A DNA stretch of 64,000 nucleotides from Virgisporangium aurantiacum (GCF_016863635.1 NZ_BOPG01000075.1:1-64000); one strand, 5' to 3'. Positions 25,130 to 33,729 are shown, counted from the first letter of the stretch. Notes: generated by a model not told the origin, from the letters alone. Translations and numbers: made by a program.

Positions 25130-26563
25130 GTGAATACCGTCGCGCCGTGGCCGACATTCCGTGCGGCGGAGGCCCGGGTACTTCATGTCCAGACCAAGCT
25201 GCACAAGTGGGCAACAACCGATCCGAACAAGCAGTTTCCCGATCTGTTCAACCTCGTCGCCGACCTGGGCACCTTGCGGGTGGCCTGGCTACGGGTGCGG
25301 ACCAATCGGGGTGCCCGCAGCGCCGGGGTCGACGGTGTCACCTGCTCGCACGTCGAGCAGCAGGTCGGCGAGGAGCCGTTTCTACGGCTGCTTCGTGACC
25401 GGCTCAAGGACGGCACCTACCGACCCGAACCCGTGCGGGAACGCGCGATCCCGAAGAAGGGCGGCAAGGTCCGCCGGCTCGGGATCGCCACCGTTGCCGA
25501 CCGGGTGGTGCAGATGGCAGTCAAACTCGTGCTGGAACCCATCTTCGAACCCGACCAGTATCGGTCCAGCTACGCCTACCGACCGGGGCGCCGAGCACAG
25601 GACGCGGTAGCCGAGATCGTGCACTACATCAACAACGGCTACACGTGGGCGGTCGAGGGCGACATCGAAGGCTGCTTCGACAACATCAGGCACAGCGCTG
25701 TTGTCGAACACATCCGGCGACGCGTCACCGACCGCAAAGTCATCAACCTGTGCAAGGCGTTCCTGAAGGCCGGTGTGCTCACCGAACTCGGCCGGCTCGA
25801 ACGACGAGTGTCCGGCACGCCTCAGGGTGGCATCATCAGCCCGCTGTTCGCCAACCTCGCACTGTCCGCCCTGGACGAGCCCTTCCAAGCGGCCTGGGCG
25901 GCCACGTCGAAGTACCGCAACCAGCGCACCTACCTGCGGTCCAAGGGCATCGCCACCTACCGGCTGATCCGGTACTCCGATGACTTCGTCATCATGGTGC
26001 ACGGCTCCCAGACCCAGGCAGAGACCCTGAAGGCCGACACCGCAACCCTCCTGGCCAGCCAGGGACTGCGGCTGTCGGAAGCGAAGACGCACATCACCCA
26101 CGTGGACAACGGTTTTGACTTCCTCGGCTTCCGCATCCAGCGACGAGCACGGGAAGGCAAGACCGCCTGCGCCTACACCTTCATGTCACCGGCCAACTTC
26201 GAGGCCGTCAAACGCAAGGTCAAGGCGTGGACCAGACGCAACCGGCTCAACCTGACCCTGCTGGACATCCTGGAGGCCATCAACCCGATCCTTCGGGGCG
26301 TGGCCAACTATTTCCGGCACGCCGCGGTCAAGCGGACCCTGCACTACCTCACCTGGTACACCTGGTGGCGGGTCATGCGGTGGCTCCGCGCGAAGCATCC
26401 CAAGGCGAACTGGACGTGGCTCAGGAAACGCTACTTCGGCAAGGACAGAATCAGCCAAGCGGGCGTGACCCTCTTCCGGCCCGATTCGGTACCTGTGACC
26501 CGGTACCGCTACCGCGGATCGAAGATCCCCACGCCGTGGAACGCGGCAACTGCAACAGGCTGA
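25130..26563 (+). CDS. Group II intron B reverse transcriptase/maturase (477 aa, intact)
   Basis: GTG at 25130 follows AGGAGGTCGGCG. It shows RT motifs in order: AGVDGVTCSHVEQQ, RAIPKKGGKVRRLGIATVAD, SYAYRPGRRAQDAV, EGDIEGCFDNI, GTPQGGIISPLFANL, and the catalytic RYSDDFVIM (YSDD in place of YADD), followed by the maturase X domain (ILRGVANYFRHAAVKRTL). There is no HNH endonuclease domain at the C-terminus. It should assist splicing of intron B and prime insertion of new copies without its own endonuclease. Confidence 0.93.
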   Translation: MNTVAPWPTFRAAEARVLHVQTKLHKWATTDPNKQFPDLFNLVADLGTLRVAWLRVRTNRGARSAGVDGVTCSHVEQQVGEEPFLRLLRDRLKDGTYRPEPVRERAIPKKGGKVRRLGIATVADRVVQMAVKLVLEPIFEPDQYRSSYAYRPGRRAQDAVAEIVHYINNGYTWAVEGDIEGCFDNIRHSAVVEHIRRRVTDRKVINLCKAFLKAGVLTELGRLERRVSGTPQGGIISPLFANLALSALDEPFQAAWAATSKYRNQRTYLRSKGIATYRLIRYSDDFVIMVHGSQTQAETLKADTATLLASQGLRLSEAKTHITHVDNGFDFLGFRIQRRAREGKTACAYTFMSPANFEAVKRKVKAWTRRNRLNLTLLDILEAINPILRGVANYFRHAAVKRTLHYLTWYTWWRVMRWLRAKHPKANWTWLRKRYFGKDRISQAGVTLFRPDSVPVTRYRYRGSKIPTPWNAATATG

Positions 26564-26586
26564 ACACCCACCCGCACATCTGTGGA

Positions 26587-26621
26587 GAGCCCGGTGCCGG
26601 GACGACCGGCACGCCGGGTTC
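26587..26621 (+). ncRNA. Domain V of group II intron B
   Basis: GAGCCCGGTGCCGGGACGAC... folds as a stem with GAGC at the 5' base and GGGTTC at the 3' base, with an AGC catalytic triad. Domain VI and the 3' splice site follow. Confidence 0.75.
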
Positions 26622-26684
26622 GGGGAGCGGGCCGGGGAAACGGACCACCCGAAACGGTGGCACCGCGCCCCGGTCCGACTCCAT

Positions 26685-27691
26685 TCCTCCCGTGTTCTTA
26701 CGGGTTCCGCCCCGGACGCCGGGCTCATGACGCGGTGGCCGAGATCCGTTACCTGGCCACGAATCCACGTCGTTACGAGTGGATCGTGGAGGGTGACATC
26801 AAGGCCTGCTTCGACGAGATCGACCACACCGCCCTGATGGGGCGGGTTCGTGGCCGGATCGCCGACAAACGCGTCCTGGACCTGGTGAAGGCGTTCCTGA
26901 AAGCGGGGATCTTCGGTGAGGACCGCCAATTTCAGGAGACCAACGCCGGAACACCGCAGGGGTCGATCCTGTCTCCGCTGCTCAGCAACGTCGCCTTGAC
27001 GGTGCTGGACGAGCACATCGCCCAGCGGCCCGGAGGTCCGGGCACGAGCCCAGGCGTGAAAGCGGGGCGGTTGCGGCGTGGCCTGCCGAACTTCAAGCTG
27101 GTCCGGTATGCCGACGACTGGTGCCTGATGATCAGAGGCGGCCAGCCCGACGCCGTGACGCTGCGGGACGAGATTGCCGGGGTGTTGTTGTCGACGATGG
27201 GCCTGCGCCTGTCACCGGACAAGACCCTGATCACCCATATCGACGAGGGCGTGGACTTCCTCGGATGGCGCATCCAGCGCCACCGCAAGAAGGGCACCAA
27301 CCGGCACTTCATCTATACCTATCCGGCCAAGAAATCGCTGAAAGCGGTCATGGCGAAGGTGAAGAAGCTGTGCCGACAGGTCGAGGTGAACCAGCCACTG
27401 GACGAGCTGATCCGACGGCTCAACCAGGCAGTACGCGGCTGGTGCGCCTACTTCCGGCCCGGCGTGTCATCAGCGACCTTCGCCTATCTCAGCCACTACC
27501 TGTGGCAACGAGTATGGCGATGGCTGCGATCCAAACACCGCCGATCCACCTGGAAGGAACTACGCCGTCAATACTGCGGCGGCGGCTGGTGGCCGCGCGG
27601 GCAGCGGGAACTGTTCGACCCGGAAACGCTGGGCACGACCCGGTATCGCTACCGCGGCTCGATCATCCCGTCGCCATGGCCAGCAGCCTGA
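26685..27691 (+). CDS. Group II intron A reverse transcriptase, 3' exon
   Basis: The reading begins in phase with 24528. It contains SYGFRPGRRAHDAVAEIRYL, EGDIKACFDEIDHTALMG, AGTPQGSILSPLLSNVALTV, catalytic RYADDWCLMI (intact YADD) and a maturase X domain (VRGWCAYFRPGVSSATFAYL). No endonuclease domain. The upstream ORF extension into the tail of intron B is artefactual. The enzyme can be made only if intron B splices. Confidence 0.9.
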
Positions 27692-27724
27692 TGAGGAACT
27701 CATGAGCCCTTTGCGGCTTGTGGA

Positions 27725-27758
27725 GAGCCCGGTGCATTGAAAGGTGCACGCCGGGTTC
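27725..27758 (+). ncRNA. Domain V of group II intron A
   Basis: 34 nt beginning GAGCCCGGTGCATTGAAAGG and ending CCGGGTTC: 5' GAGC and 3' GGTTC pair, with a GAAA tetraloop and the AGC triad. It is the classical bacterial domain V. Confidence 0.85.
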
Positions 27759-27823
27759 GGGAAGCGGTCCGGGGAAACGGACCAGCCCCTGCGGGCTGGC
27801 ACCGCGTCCCGGGCCGACTTCAC

Positions 27824-27848
27824 CGACCCGACCCGGCGACGGTCATGA
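27824..27848 (+). CDS. IS3 transposase OrfA, 3' exon
   Basis: These 25 nt complete OrfA after intron A removal: C + GAC CCG ACC CGG CGA CGG TCA TGA, encoding the end LDPTRRRS. The TGA at 27846-27848 overlaps the ATG of OrfB. Confidence 0.8.
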
Positions 27849-28756
27849 GGTTCATCGACGAACACCGTGACCGGTACGCGGTCGCGCTCCTGCTACGGGT
27901 CCTGGGCATCGGGGCGTCGACGTTCTACGGCTGGATCGCCGCGGCTGCGGCGCCATGCGAGCGGGACGAGGTCGACCGGGGCCTGCTGTCCATCATCTTC
28001 GAGATCTGGACCGCGTCCGGGTGCACCTACGGCGCGGACCGGGTCCATCAGCAGCTACGCCGCGACGGGATCCGGGTCGGGCGTAAGCGGGTCGAGCGGC
28101 TGATGGCGGCACAGGGTTGGCAGGGGGCGTTCCTGCGCCGTGGCTGGCGCGGCGGGTCGACGAAGCAGAACCCGGCGCCCACGCCGGCGCCGGACCGGGT
28201 CAACCGCAACTTCACCGCGGTCGCACCGAACCGGTTGTGGGTCGCCGATGCCACCCGGATCCCTTGTGGCGAAGGGGTTTTCTGGCTCGCTGCGGTCCGG
28301 GATGCGTTCTCCCGCCGCATCGTCGGTTGGAAGACGTCTGACCGCTGCGACACCGATCTCGTCCTCGGCGCGCTCGAGTACGGCATCTGGACGCGTGACG
28401 TCCGCGACCAACAGTTGATCCACCACTCCGACCGCGGGTCGACCTACACGTCGTTCCGGTTCACCAATCGACTGGCCGACAACGGAATCCTGCCGTCGAT
28501 GGGCTCGGTCGGCGACTCCTACGACAACGCCCTGATGGAGAACTTCTTCTCCACCCTGAAGATCGAACTGGTCTACCGCAACGCCTGGCGCACCCGCGAC
28601 GAGGCCGAGAACGCGATCTTCGCCTACATCGACGGCTGGTACAACACCCGCCGCATCCAACGCGAAATCGGCTACCTCAGCCCCGACGAGTACGAGAACG
28701 CCTGGCATCTCACCAAAGCAGCTATCGTTGCGCCTGAGCCAACCGGCGGCAGGTAA
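27845..28756 (+). CDS. IS3 transposase OrfB, DDE integrase (303 aa)
   Basis: ATG at 27845 overlaps the spliced OrfA stop (ATGA). It has an N-terminal HTH_21-like region (TYGADRVHQQLRRDGIRVGR) and an rve core with the triad D in LWVADATRIP, D in IHHSDRGSTYTS and E in DNALMENFFSTLK. OrfB is normally made as an OrfA-OrfB fusion by -1 frameshifting; here the ATGA overlap would allow re-initiation. Both depend on splicing of intron A for coupling to OrfA. Confidence 0.92.
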   Translation: MRFIDEHRDRYAVALLLRVLGIGASTFYGWIAAAAAPCERDEVDRGLLSIIFEIWTASGCTYGADRVHQQLRRDGIRVGRKRVERLMAAQGWQGAFLRRGWRGGSTKQNPAPTPAPDRVNRNFTAVAPNRLWVADATRIPCGEGVFWLAAVRDAFSRRIVGWKTSDRCDTDLVLGALEYGIWTRDVRDQQLIHHSDRGSTYTSFRFTNRLADNGILPSMGSVGDSYDNALMENFFSTLKIELVYRNAWRTRDEAENAIFAYIDGWYNTRRIQREIGYLSPDEYENAWHLTKAAIVAPEPTGGR

Positions 28757-28761
28757 CAACC

Positions 28762-28786
28762 ACTCCGCGAAAGCGGGGGGACCTCA
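28762..28786 (-). repeat. Right terminal inverted repeat of the IS
   Basis: Reads TGAGGTCCCCCCGCTTTCGC... on the - strand; 23 of 25 positions match the left repeat. Confidence 0.85.
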
Positions 28787-28983
28787 ATGCTGTCGTCGGC
28801 GGCGTCGACCGGTACGACGTAGGACACCAGATGCTGTGCCGGTTCGGCCGGCTTGGCCCGCCGAAACACATCATCGGTGCGGTCCAGCCACCGCAGTACC
28901 TGCCTCCGGTGCTCAGATTCGAGTTCGTCGACCGGGTCCAACTGGGCCACCATCTCGCGCACGAGTGCGACCGTGGAACGCAT
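28787..28983 (-). pseudogene. Nudix hydrolase, 5' part (split by IS3 insertion)
   Basis: ATG at 28983. It encodes MRSTVALVREMVAQLDPVDE, continuing through FRRAKPAEPAQHLVSYVVPV, which is the usual N-terminal helical region of actinobacterial Nudix hydrolases of this type. It breaks at the ATG target duplication (28787-28789) and continues at 23112. The parent gene lay 54 nt behind the LysM-BTAD gene on the same strand. Confidence 0.88.
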
Positions 28984-29037
28984 CCCCGCATGATGACAGC
29001 TGCGGCAGCCGATCCGGTGGGTGGGGCGTCGCCGCGC

Positions 29038-32000
29038 TCAGGGATCGGTGCGGGGCGGGTCGCCGTCCGGGTGCGGCCCGGTGTCCGGCCGGTTTTCGTG
29101 GCCTCGCGGGCCGGCTTTGCCGGCGATCTGCCGCTGCAGCTGCGCGGCGAGGGCGATGGTTTCGCCGGAGGGCTCTTCGTCGATCTCGTCGAGGGCGTCG
29201 CGCAGCCGTTGCAGCCGGGTCCGGATGCCGGCGGCGTCGCCGATGCGGGCCAGGGTGCGCATCGCGTGGCGGGTGGCGTCCTCGTTGTAGGCGTCGAGGT
29301 TGGCGGCGGCCTGGGCGAGCGTGGCGGCCTGGGTGGGGTCGTGGTCGGCGAGCAGGTTGGCCAGGTGCAGGCGGGCGCGCACGCCGTGGCGGCGGATCTG
29401 TTCGCGGGGTTGTTCGATCCAGTCGTAGTCGTGGCCGTCGGCGAGGCCACCGGTGTGGATGTCGACCGCGTCGCGGAGTGCGGCGATCCGGGCGGCCGGG
29501 TCGGTGGCGGTGCCGGCGCGGCGCAACGCGTCGGACATCCGCCACACGTCGATGTCCACCACGTCGGTGTTGAGGATGTACCGGCCGCCGGTGTTGATCA
29601 CCGGTTCGATCTTGTCGTCGCCAGCGGCCTGCCTTATCCGGCCGCGTAGGTTGCCGACCTCGGTGGACAGCCGTTCGCCGGCGCGGCGCACGGTGGCCGT
29701 CGGCCAGAACGCCTCCATGATGTCGTCCAAGTCGGCGCCGTCGCGGTGCACGGCGAGGTAGATCAGCAGCTGTCGGGCGTGGCTGCGCAGGCCGCCGACG
29801 GTGGTGCCGTCCCGGTCGAGAATGGTCGGCTCGCCGAGCAGACCGATGCGGACCGGCTGGCGCCGGCGGGGCCGCAGCGGCGGACCCGGTTCGGTGTCGT
29901 CCGGTTCGGTGTCGTCCGGCTCGGTGTGCGCTGGCTCGGTGTCGTCCGGCTCGGCCGTGGTGTGTTCGGCGGCTGGTGCGGCAGAAGGTTCGGGTTGCTC
30001 GACCGGGTCAGCGGTGGGCGCTTCGCCCGGGGCGGAGTCGGCGACCGGCGCGGCTGGCGCCACGGGCGACTCGACAACACCCGGGTCCTGGGCAGCCGGC
30101 TCCGTCGTGGCATCAACGGGTGTGTCGTCGGCGGGCGGTGTCGGCTGGACCGGCACGCGCGCGCCGCCGGCCTGACCGTGGGTGGTGTGGGTGTCGTGGC
30201 CGGGTTCGGGCTGTGCGAGCGGGGCGGGTTGTCCGGTGTGGGCCTCGCGCAGTACGTGCAGCAGTTGCATAGTGGTCGGTGCGTCCAGGACGGCCAGCCG
30301 CTGGCCGTCGTCGGCGTTGGTGTTTCCGTCGGTGTGGACGGTGACGGTGTCGCCGCGGGGCCATTCGCCGAGCAGGACCGCGCTGATCTGCAGTGGGGTG
30401 CCCAGGTGCAGGGTGGTGGACAGGCGGGCACGCAGCTCCGGCGGGGGGACCTCGGCCAGCAGCAGCACCGGCGGCATCGGCGGATGGTACGGATCCGCGG
30501 CGCGTAGTTCGGGCAGGTCGGCCGCGTCGTATTCCTGGAGTTGGCGGCGCCGCTCGATGAGTAGCTCCTCGACGCGCATCAGCGCGTCGGACAGTGTCGG
30601 GGTCACGGTGAGCCGGGGAATGGCGCCGATCTCGACCGAGTGGGCACCGAGCAGTGTGGTCAGGGCGTCGGCGGGGATGACGACCTGGCCGCGGGCGTCG
30701 GGGTCGGCGGGGCTGCCGGTGGACAGGGTGGCCACCAGCAGAGCCCGGGCGGCCGGTTCGGCACCAGGGCCGGTCAGGCCGAGCCCACCGGCCGGGACCT
30801 GGTCGGCCAGGCCGGCCAGGTCGACGCCGCTGGGCCCGATCGGCGGCAGTTCGAACTCGTCGGTGTTCGCGTCGGCGTACTCGGCCACTGTGGGCTGTGG
30901 TGGTGCCGGCGGTGGGTCGAGCAGGTCCGGGCGTTGTTCCCGCACGGCGTGGCGCAGCCGGTTGACCACCGGCGGCAGAGGCCGCAGTTCCGGGTCGTCC
31001 AACGGTTCGTCGCGGACCGGGCGGGGCACGTAGCGGTGACGGCGACGGAGCCAGACCATCGCGGCGGCGGCGATCAACGCGGCGGCCAACGGCAGCCCGA
31101 CCCAGCCGCCGGGCAGGTCGACACCCTGCCCGTCATCGGCGTGCGGGGCCGGCGCTGCCGCGTCGCTGGACGCCGACGGCGGTGGGGAACCGGCGGCGCC
31201 GGTTGACGAGGCGGCGCCCGCCGATGACGGCACTGTGCTGGGCTCGGGCACCACCCCATCCGGGTCGGCGGGTGTCGACGCGGTGGAATTCGGCGTGGGG
31301 CTGGCCGATGGAGACGCGGACGGGCTTGCGGACGGGCTTGCGGACGGGCTTGCGGACGGGCTTGCGGACGGGCTTGCGGACGGGCTTGCGGACGGGGTGG
31401 CGCCGGGCGTGGGTTCCGGCTGCGCCGGCTGCCCGCCCGGCGGTGGCTGCGCCGGCGGCGGGGGGCCGGGGACGACGAGTTGGCCGGTGGCATGGGGTCG
31501 GGGGCCGCGGTCGTGGGCGTCGGCGGGCAGTACCACCCGCCACCCGGACTCCCAATGGTCAGGGAACCGGTTGTCGCGGTGTTCCCACTGCGGGTTGAGC
31601 CGCTCGATGTCGACGTAGCGGGCCCCGTCGCCGAGGAACCGCTCGGCCACGGCGACCATCCAGTCTCCGCGGGCGACCTCGTAGACCGGCAGCTGCGGTT
31701 GTCCCGCCCGGTGCGCCGAGACCGGAACCGTGGTGATGGCGGCGGCCGGTCCCGCAGTCGTGGCGCCGCTCGCCATGGCGGTCGTCGTGGCAGTTGTCGT
31801 GGCGGGGCTCGCGGACGCGGGCTGTGCGGTGGCCACCGCGGAGGTGGCGTGGCCGGCCACGGAGACGACCGGGGCGGCGATCAGGACGCTGGCGGTCACC
31901 CCGGCGACCAGCCACCCGGCGAGGGTTTGCAGCGGTGCCACCAGCCGCAGCTGCGGTGCCGGTACGCCGCGGACGGCGGCGGCGACCTCGACGATCAGGC

Positions 32001-32265
32001 AGAGCACGAACGCGGCCCACAGCACCCACAACGCGAGGGCGAGCACCTTGAGCACGAGGGTGTCAGACACCGGCGCCGTCAGCGCCTGCACCACCTGGTC
32101 CAGGCTGGCCGGTAGCCGGTCGGGCACCGGGGCCCCGATCTGGGTGGTCAGCCCGTACGGGATGCCGGCCACGATCGCCGCCAGCAGCCCGGCCTTGACC
32201 AGCCGGGCCAGCACCGCGCCGATCAGCCGCACGATCGATCGCAGCAGGCCAGACACCACGCTCAC
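29038..32265 (-). CDS. Membrane LysM protein with C-terminal BTAD-type regulatory domain (1075 aa)
   Basis: GTG at 32265 follows GGGAGGTGAC. Order: two to three N-terminal membrane segments (residues 8-35, 65-90, 105-130); a LysM-like segment (YEVARGDWMVAVAERFLGDG ... IERLNPQ); a Pro/Ser/Ala linker of PSAS repeats; another membrane segment near residue 395 (GLPLAAALIAAAAMVWLRRR); a long acidic region; and a C-terminal SARP-like winged helix (IGLLGEPTILDRDGTTVGGL) plus BTAD tetratricopeptide-like domain. Such LysM/BTAD proteins are typical partners of actinobacterial Tad loci, probably linking wall or pilus state to regulation. It is the last intact gene of the operon. Confidence 0.85.
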   Translation of the reverse strand: MSVVSGLLRSIVRLIGAVLARLVKAGLLAAIVAGIPYGLTTQIGAPVPDRLPASLDQVVQALTAPVSDTLVLKVLALALWVLWAAFVLCLIVEVAAAVRGVPAPQLRLVAPLQTLAGWLVAGVTASVLIAAPVVSVAGHATSAVATAQPASASPATTTATTTAMASGATTAGPAAAITTVPVSAHRAGQPQLPVYEVARGDWMVAVAERFLGDGARYVDIERLNPQWEHRDNRFPDHWESGWRVVLPADAHDRGPRPHATGQLVVPGPPPPAQPPPGGQPAQPEPTPGATPSASPSASPSASPSASPSASPSASPSASPSASPTPNSTASTPADPDGVVPEPSTVPSSAGAASSTGAAGSPPPSASSDAAAPAPHADDGQGVDLPGGWVGLPLAAALIAAAAMVWLRRRHRYVPRPVRDEPLDDPELRPLPPVVNRLRHAVREQRPDLLDPPPAPPQPTVAEYADANTDEFELPPIGPSGVDLAGLADQVPAGGLGLTGPGAEPAARALLVATLSTGSPADPDARGQVVIPADALTTLLGAHSVEIGAIPRLTVTPTLSDALMRVEELLIERRRQLQEYDAADLPELRAADPYHPPMPPVLLLAEVPPPELRARLSTTLHLGTPLQISAVLLGEWPRGDTVTVHTDGNTNADDGQRLAVLDAPTTMQLLHVLREAHTGQPAPLAQPEPGHDTHTTHGQAGGARVPVQPTPPADDTPVDATTEPAAQDPGVVESPVAPAAPVADSAPGEAPTADPVEQPEPSAAPAAEHTTAEPDDTEPAHTEPDDTEPDDTEPGPPLRPRRRQPVRIGLLGEPTILDRDGTTVGGLRSHARQLLIYLAVHRDGADLDDIMEAFWPTATVRRAGERLSTEVGNLRGRIRQAAGDDKIEPVINTGGRYILNTDVVDIDVWRMSDALRRAGTATDPAARIAALRDAVDIHTGGLADGHDYDWIEQPREQIRRHGVRARLHLANLLADHDPTQAATLAQAAANLDAYNEDATRHAMRTLARIGDAAGIRTRLQRLRDALDEIDEEPSGETIALAAQLQRQIAGKAGPRGHENRPDTGPHPDGDPPRTDP
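31316..31396 (-). repeat. 12-bp tandem repeat in the LysM-BTAD linker
   Basis: Six full copies of GCGGACGGGCTT (+ strand) and one partial copy. In the - strand protein they encode a Pro-Ser-Ala-Ser run. The array is in frame, so slippage changes linker length only. Confidence 0.85.
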
Positions 32266-32305
32266 GTCACCTCCCTTCCGCCGCTGGTTGTCTGTCCGGT
32301 TGTGG

Positions 32306-32839
32306 TCATGCCGTGGTCGCGGGCACCGCGGTCGCCGTCGCCGTCATCGAGATCGACGACACTCCGATCGCGTCGAGCAGCAATGTCGGCTGCGCGTGGG
32401 TCACCGTCACCGACACCTGCGTAGGTGTCGCGGTGGCTGTGCCGGTCACCCCGGCGGTGCGTAGGAACTGCTCGGCCGTCGCCTGCGCCGCGGCCGGGTT
32501 GAGCCGGACCACACCTTCGTTGCGTAGCGCGGCCAGGTCGAGCTGGTTGGCCCCGGCCCGGGCGGCCTGCTGCGCGACGTCCAGGGCCGCCACCCGGGCG
32601 GCCATCGCGTTGCCGCCATCGAGGACCGCCCCGGACAACAGGGCGACGACGATCACCACACCGATCGCCCATGCGGTGCCAGAACCCCGGTCCTCGCGCA
32701 ACCTGGCACGAAGCCCGGCCGCGCACCGCCGCTCGGGCCACCACCGCCGGGCCACCGCGATCCGCCGCCACCCGGCCGCTGCGATCGGCTGCCGCAGGAC
32801 GCGGCCTGCCGGCCGGTGCCGGTCGTGGTGGCGGCTCAT
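32306..32839 (-). CDS. TadG/TadE-like pilus-associated protein (177 aa)
   Basis: ATG at 32839 overlaps the stop of the upstream 33150 gene. A basic N-terminus leads to EDRGSGTAWAIGVVIVVALL, one hydrophobic helix, then a pseudopilin-like helix (DGGNAMAARVAALDVAQQAA) and a small beta domain. TadE/TadG proteins are minor pilin-like components of Flp pili. The larger frame in another register at this locus is a shadow. Confidence 0.75.
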   Translation of the reverse strand: MSRHHDRHRPAGRVLRQPIAAAGWRRIAVARRWWPERRCAAGLRARLREDRGSGTAWAIGVVIVVALLSGAVLDGGNAMAARVAALDVAQQAARAGANQLDLAALRNEGVVRLNPAAAQATAEQFLRTAGVTGTATATPTQVSVTVTHAQPTLLLDAIGVSSISMTATATAVPATTA

Positions 32840-33150
32840 GTGACCCACCGGAGCATGCACACGCCGACGGCGACGACGAGTACCGCCGCGGCGACCGCTG
32901 TGACGAGCATCGACAGGGGGGCCGTGGTCGCGCCTCCCGCCGCCATCGCCTCGGCGAGATCGAACAGGGCGCGCTGCGTCTGCGGGTCCTCGTCGAGGAT
33001 CGCCCGGCAGTCCTCACCGCACTCGGGGTCATCGACATGGGCGGCGACATCGGCCAGATACGTCGCGAACCGGGCGTCAGCGTCAGCATCGGCGTTACGG
33101 TCGGTGTCAGCGATCGGCGGGACGTCCGGCTCGGGCACAGGCGAGGTCAT
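32836..33150 (-). CDS. Small membrane protein of the Tad operon (104 aa)
   Basis: ATG at 33150 and stop at 32836 overlap both neighbours (ATGA twice). The N-terminal 70 residues are acidic (PIADTDRNADADADARFATY) and the end has a single membrane helix (SMLVTAVAAAVLVVAVGVCM). No family recognised; its position within the Tad operon suggests an assembly role. Confidence 0.7.
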   Translation of the reverse strand: MTSPVPEPDVPPIADTDRNADADADARFATYLADVAAHVDDPECGEDCRAILDEDPQTQRALFDLAEAMAAGGATTAPLSMLVTAVAAAVLVVAVGVCMLRWVT

Positions 33151-33695
33151 GCGTCGGCTCCGTTCACGATGCGAGCCGGTGGCGGAAGCCCTTCGGCACG
33201 TCGGTTCGCGGCGGACGGTCCGTCAGGATTTGTGAACCCGAGGGCAACGTCGCGGTAGGTGTCGATGACGGCGTGGGCGGTGGCCGACCCGGTCAGGGTG
33301 CCCGGCAACGCGAGGCCGCTGAGGCCGGCGGTGCTCATCGTGCACGTCACCGTGACCGCGACCCGGCCGCCGCGCACGAACGTGCTGGTGTCCACGGACA
33401 CGGCCAGGGGGTTGCAGGTGCGGCCGTGCCCGGCCAGGTTCGCCCGCGCGGCCTTGGCCGCGGCGGTCTGCGCGGCCTGCGGGGTGCGGGCCAGCGACGC
33501 CGCGCGGGCGGCGGCCGACGCGGTGGCGTTCAGGTCCAGCCGTACCCCGGCCACCCGCGTACAGAAGATCGCGAACATGGCCATCAGCGCGGCGAGGGGC
33601 AGCACGAGCACGGCCATCTCCACCGACACCGACCCGGCATCCTGTCGACCGTGATGGCGGCGGTGCCGCCGAACGGGTCGGACCCGGACGTGCAT
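33147..33695 (-). CDS. TadE-like pseudopilin (182 aa)
   Basis: ATG at 33695 follows GGAGGTGACCGGG, so the longer frame to 33713 is not needed. QDAGSVSVEMAVLVLPLAAL is the TadE signature: a Glu at position 5 of a hydrophobic pseudopilin helix. The exported part has two Cys that may form a disulfide (GRTCNP and VTVTCTM). It probably passes through the prepilin peptidase. Confidence 0.8.
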   Translation of the reverse strand: MHVRVRPVRRHRRHHGRQDAGSVSVEMAVLVLPLAALMAMFAIFCTRVAGVRLDLNATASAAARAASLARTPQAAQTAAAKAARANLAGHGRTCNPLAVSVDTSTFVRGGRVAVTVTCTMSTAGLSGLALPGTLTGSATAHAVIDTYRDVALGFTNPDGPSAANRRAEGLPPPARIVNGADA

Positions 33696-33729
33696 CCCGG
33701 TCACCTCCTTCAAGGCATCAGATCGGATT

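Larger units (their letters stand above)
24529..26684 (+). mobile_element. Group II intron B (inner), inserted in the intron A reverse transcriptase
   Basis: It starts GTGCGCCACG, the same ten bases as intron A, and ends ...GACTCCAT (AY). Length 2156 bp. It has its own intact reverse transcriptase (25130-26563) and a domain V at 26587-26621. Joining 24528 to 26685 converts GAC T plus TC CTC into Asp-Phe-Leu and restores EADFLPCSYGFRPG, the conserved RT sequence. Confidence 0.9.
23467..27823 (+). mobile_element. Group II intron A (outer), inserted at the end of OrfA
   Basis: It starts with GTGCGCCACG and ends with ...CTTCAC (AY). A catalytic domain V is at 27725-27758. Its ORF is a reverse transcriptase/maturase that is itself split by intron B. 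Excluding intron B the intron is about 2.2 kb. Removal restores the OrfA C-terminus exactly. Confidence 0.88.
23116..28786 (+). mobile_element. IS3-family element interrupted by two nested group II introns
   Basis: The ends are TGAGGTCCCCCCG... and the complement, beginning TG and ending CA. The outer 25 bp match at 23 positions. OrfA and an OrfB with a DDE integrase core belong to the IS3 family. Subtracting intron A (4357 bp including intron B) from 5671 bp leaves 1314 bp, a normal IS3 size. It sits in the Nudix gene with an ATG duplication. Confidence 0.92.

Noticed and set aside
26582-26690. N-terminal extension of the intron A RT 3' exon
   Set aside because: Encoded by domains V-VI of intron B; arises only because the inner intron is left in place.
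31316-31396. Iteron-type replication origin
   Set aside because: The 12-bp repeats are inside a coding region and encode a Pro-Ser-Ala linker.
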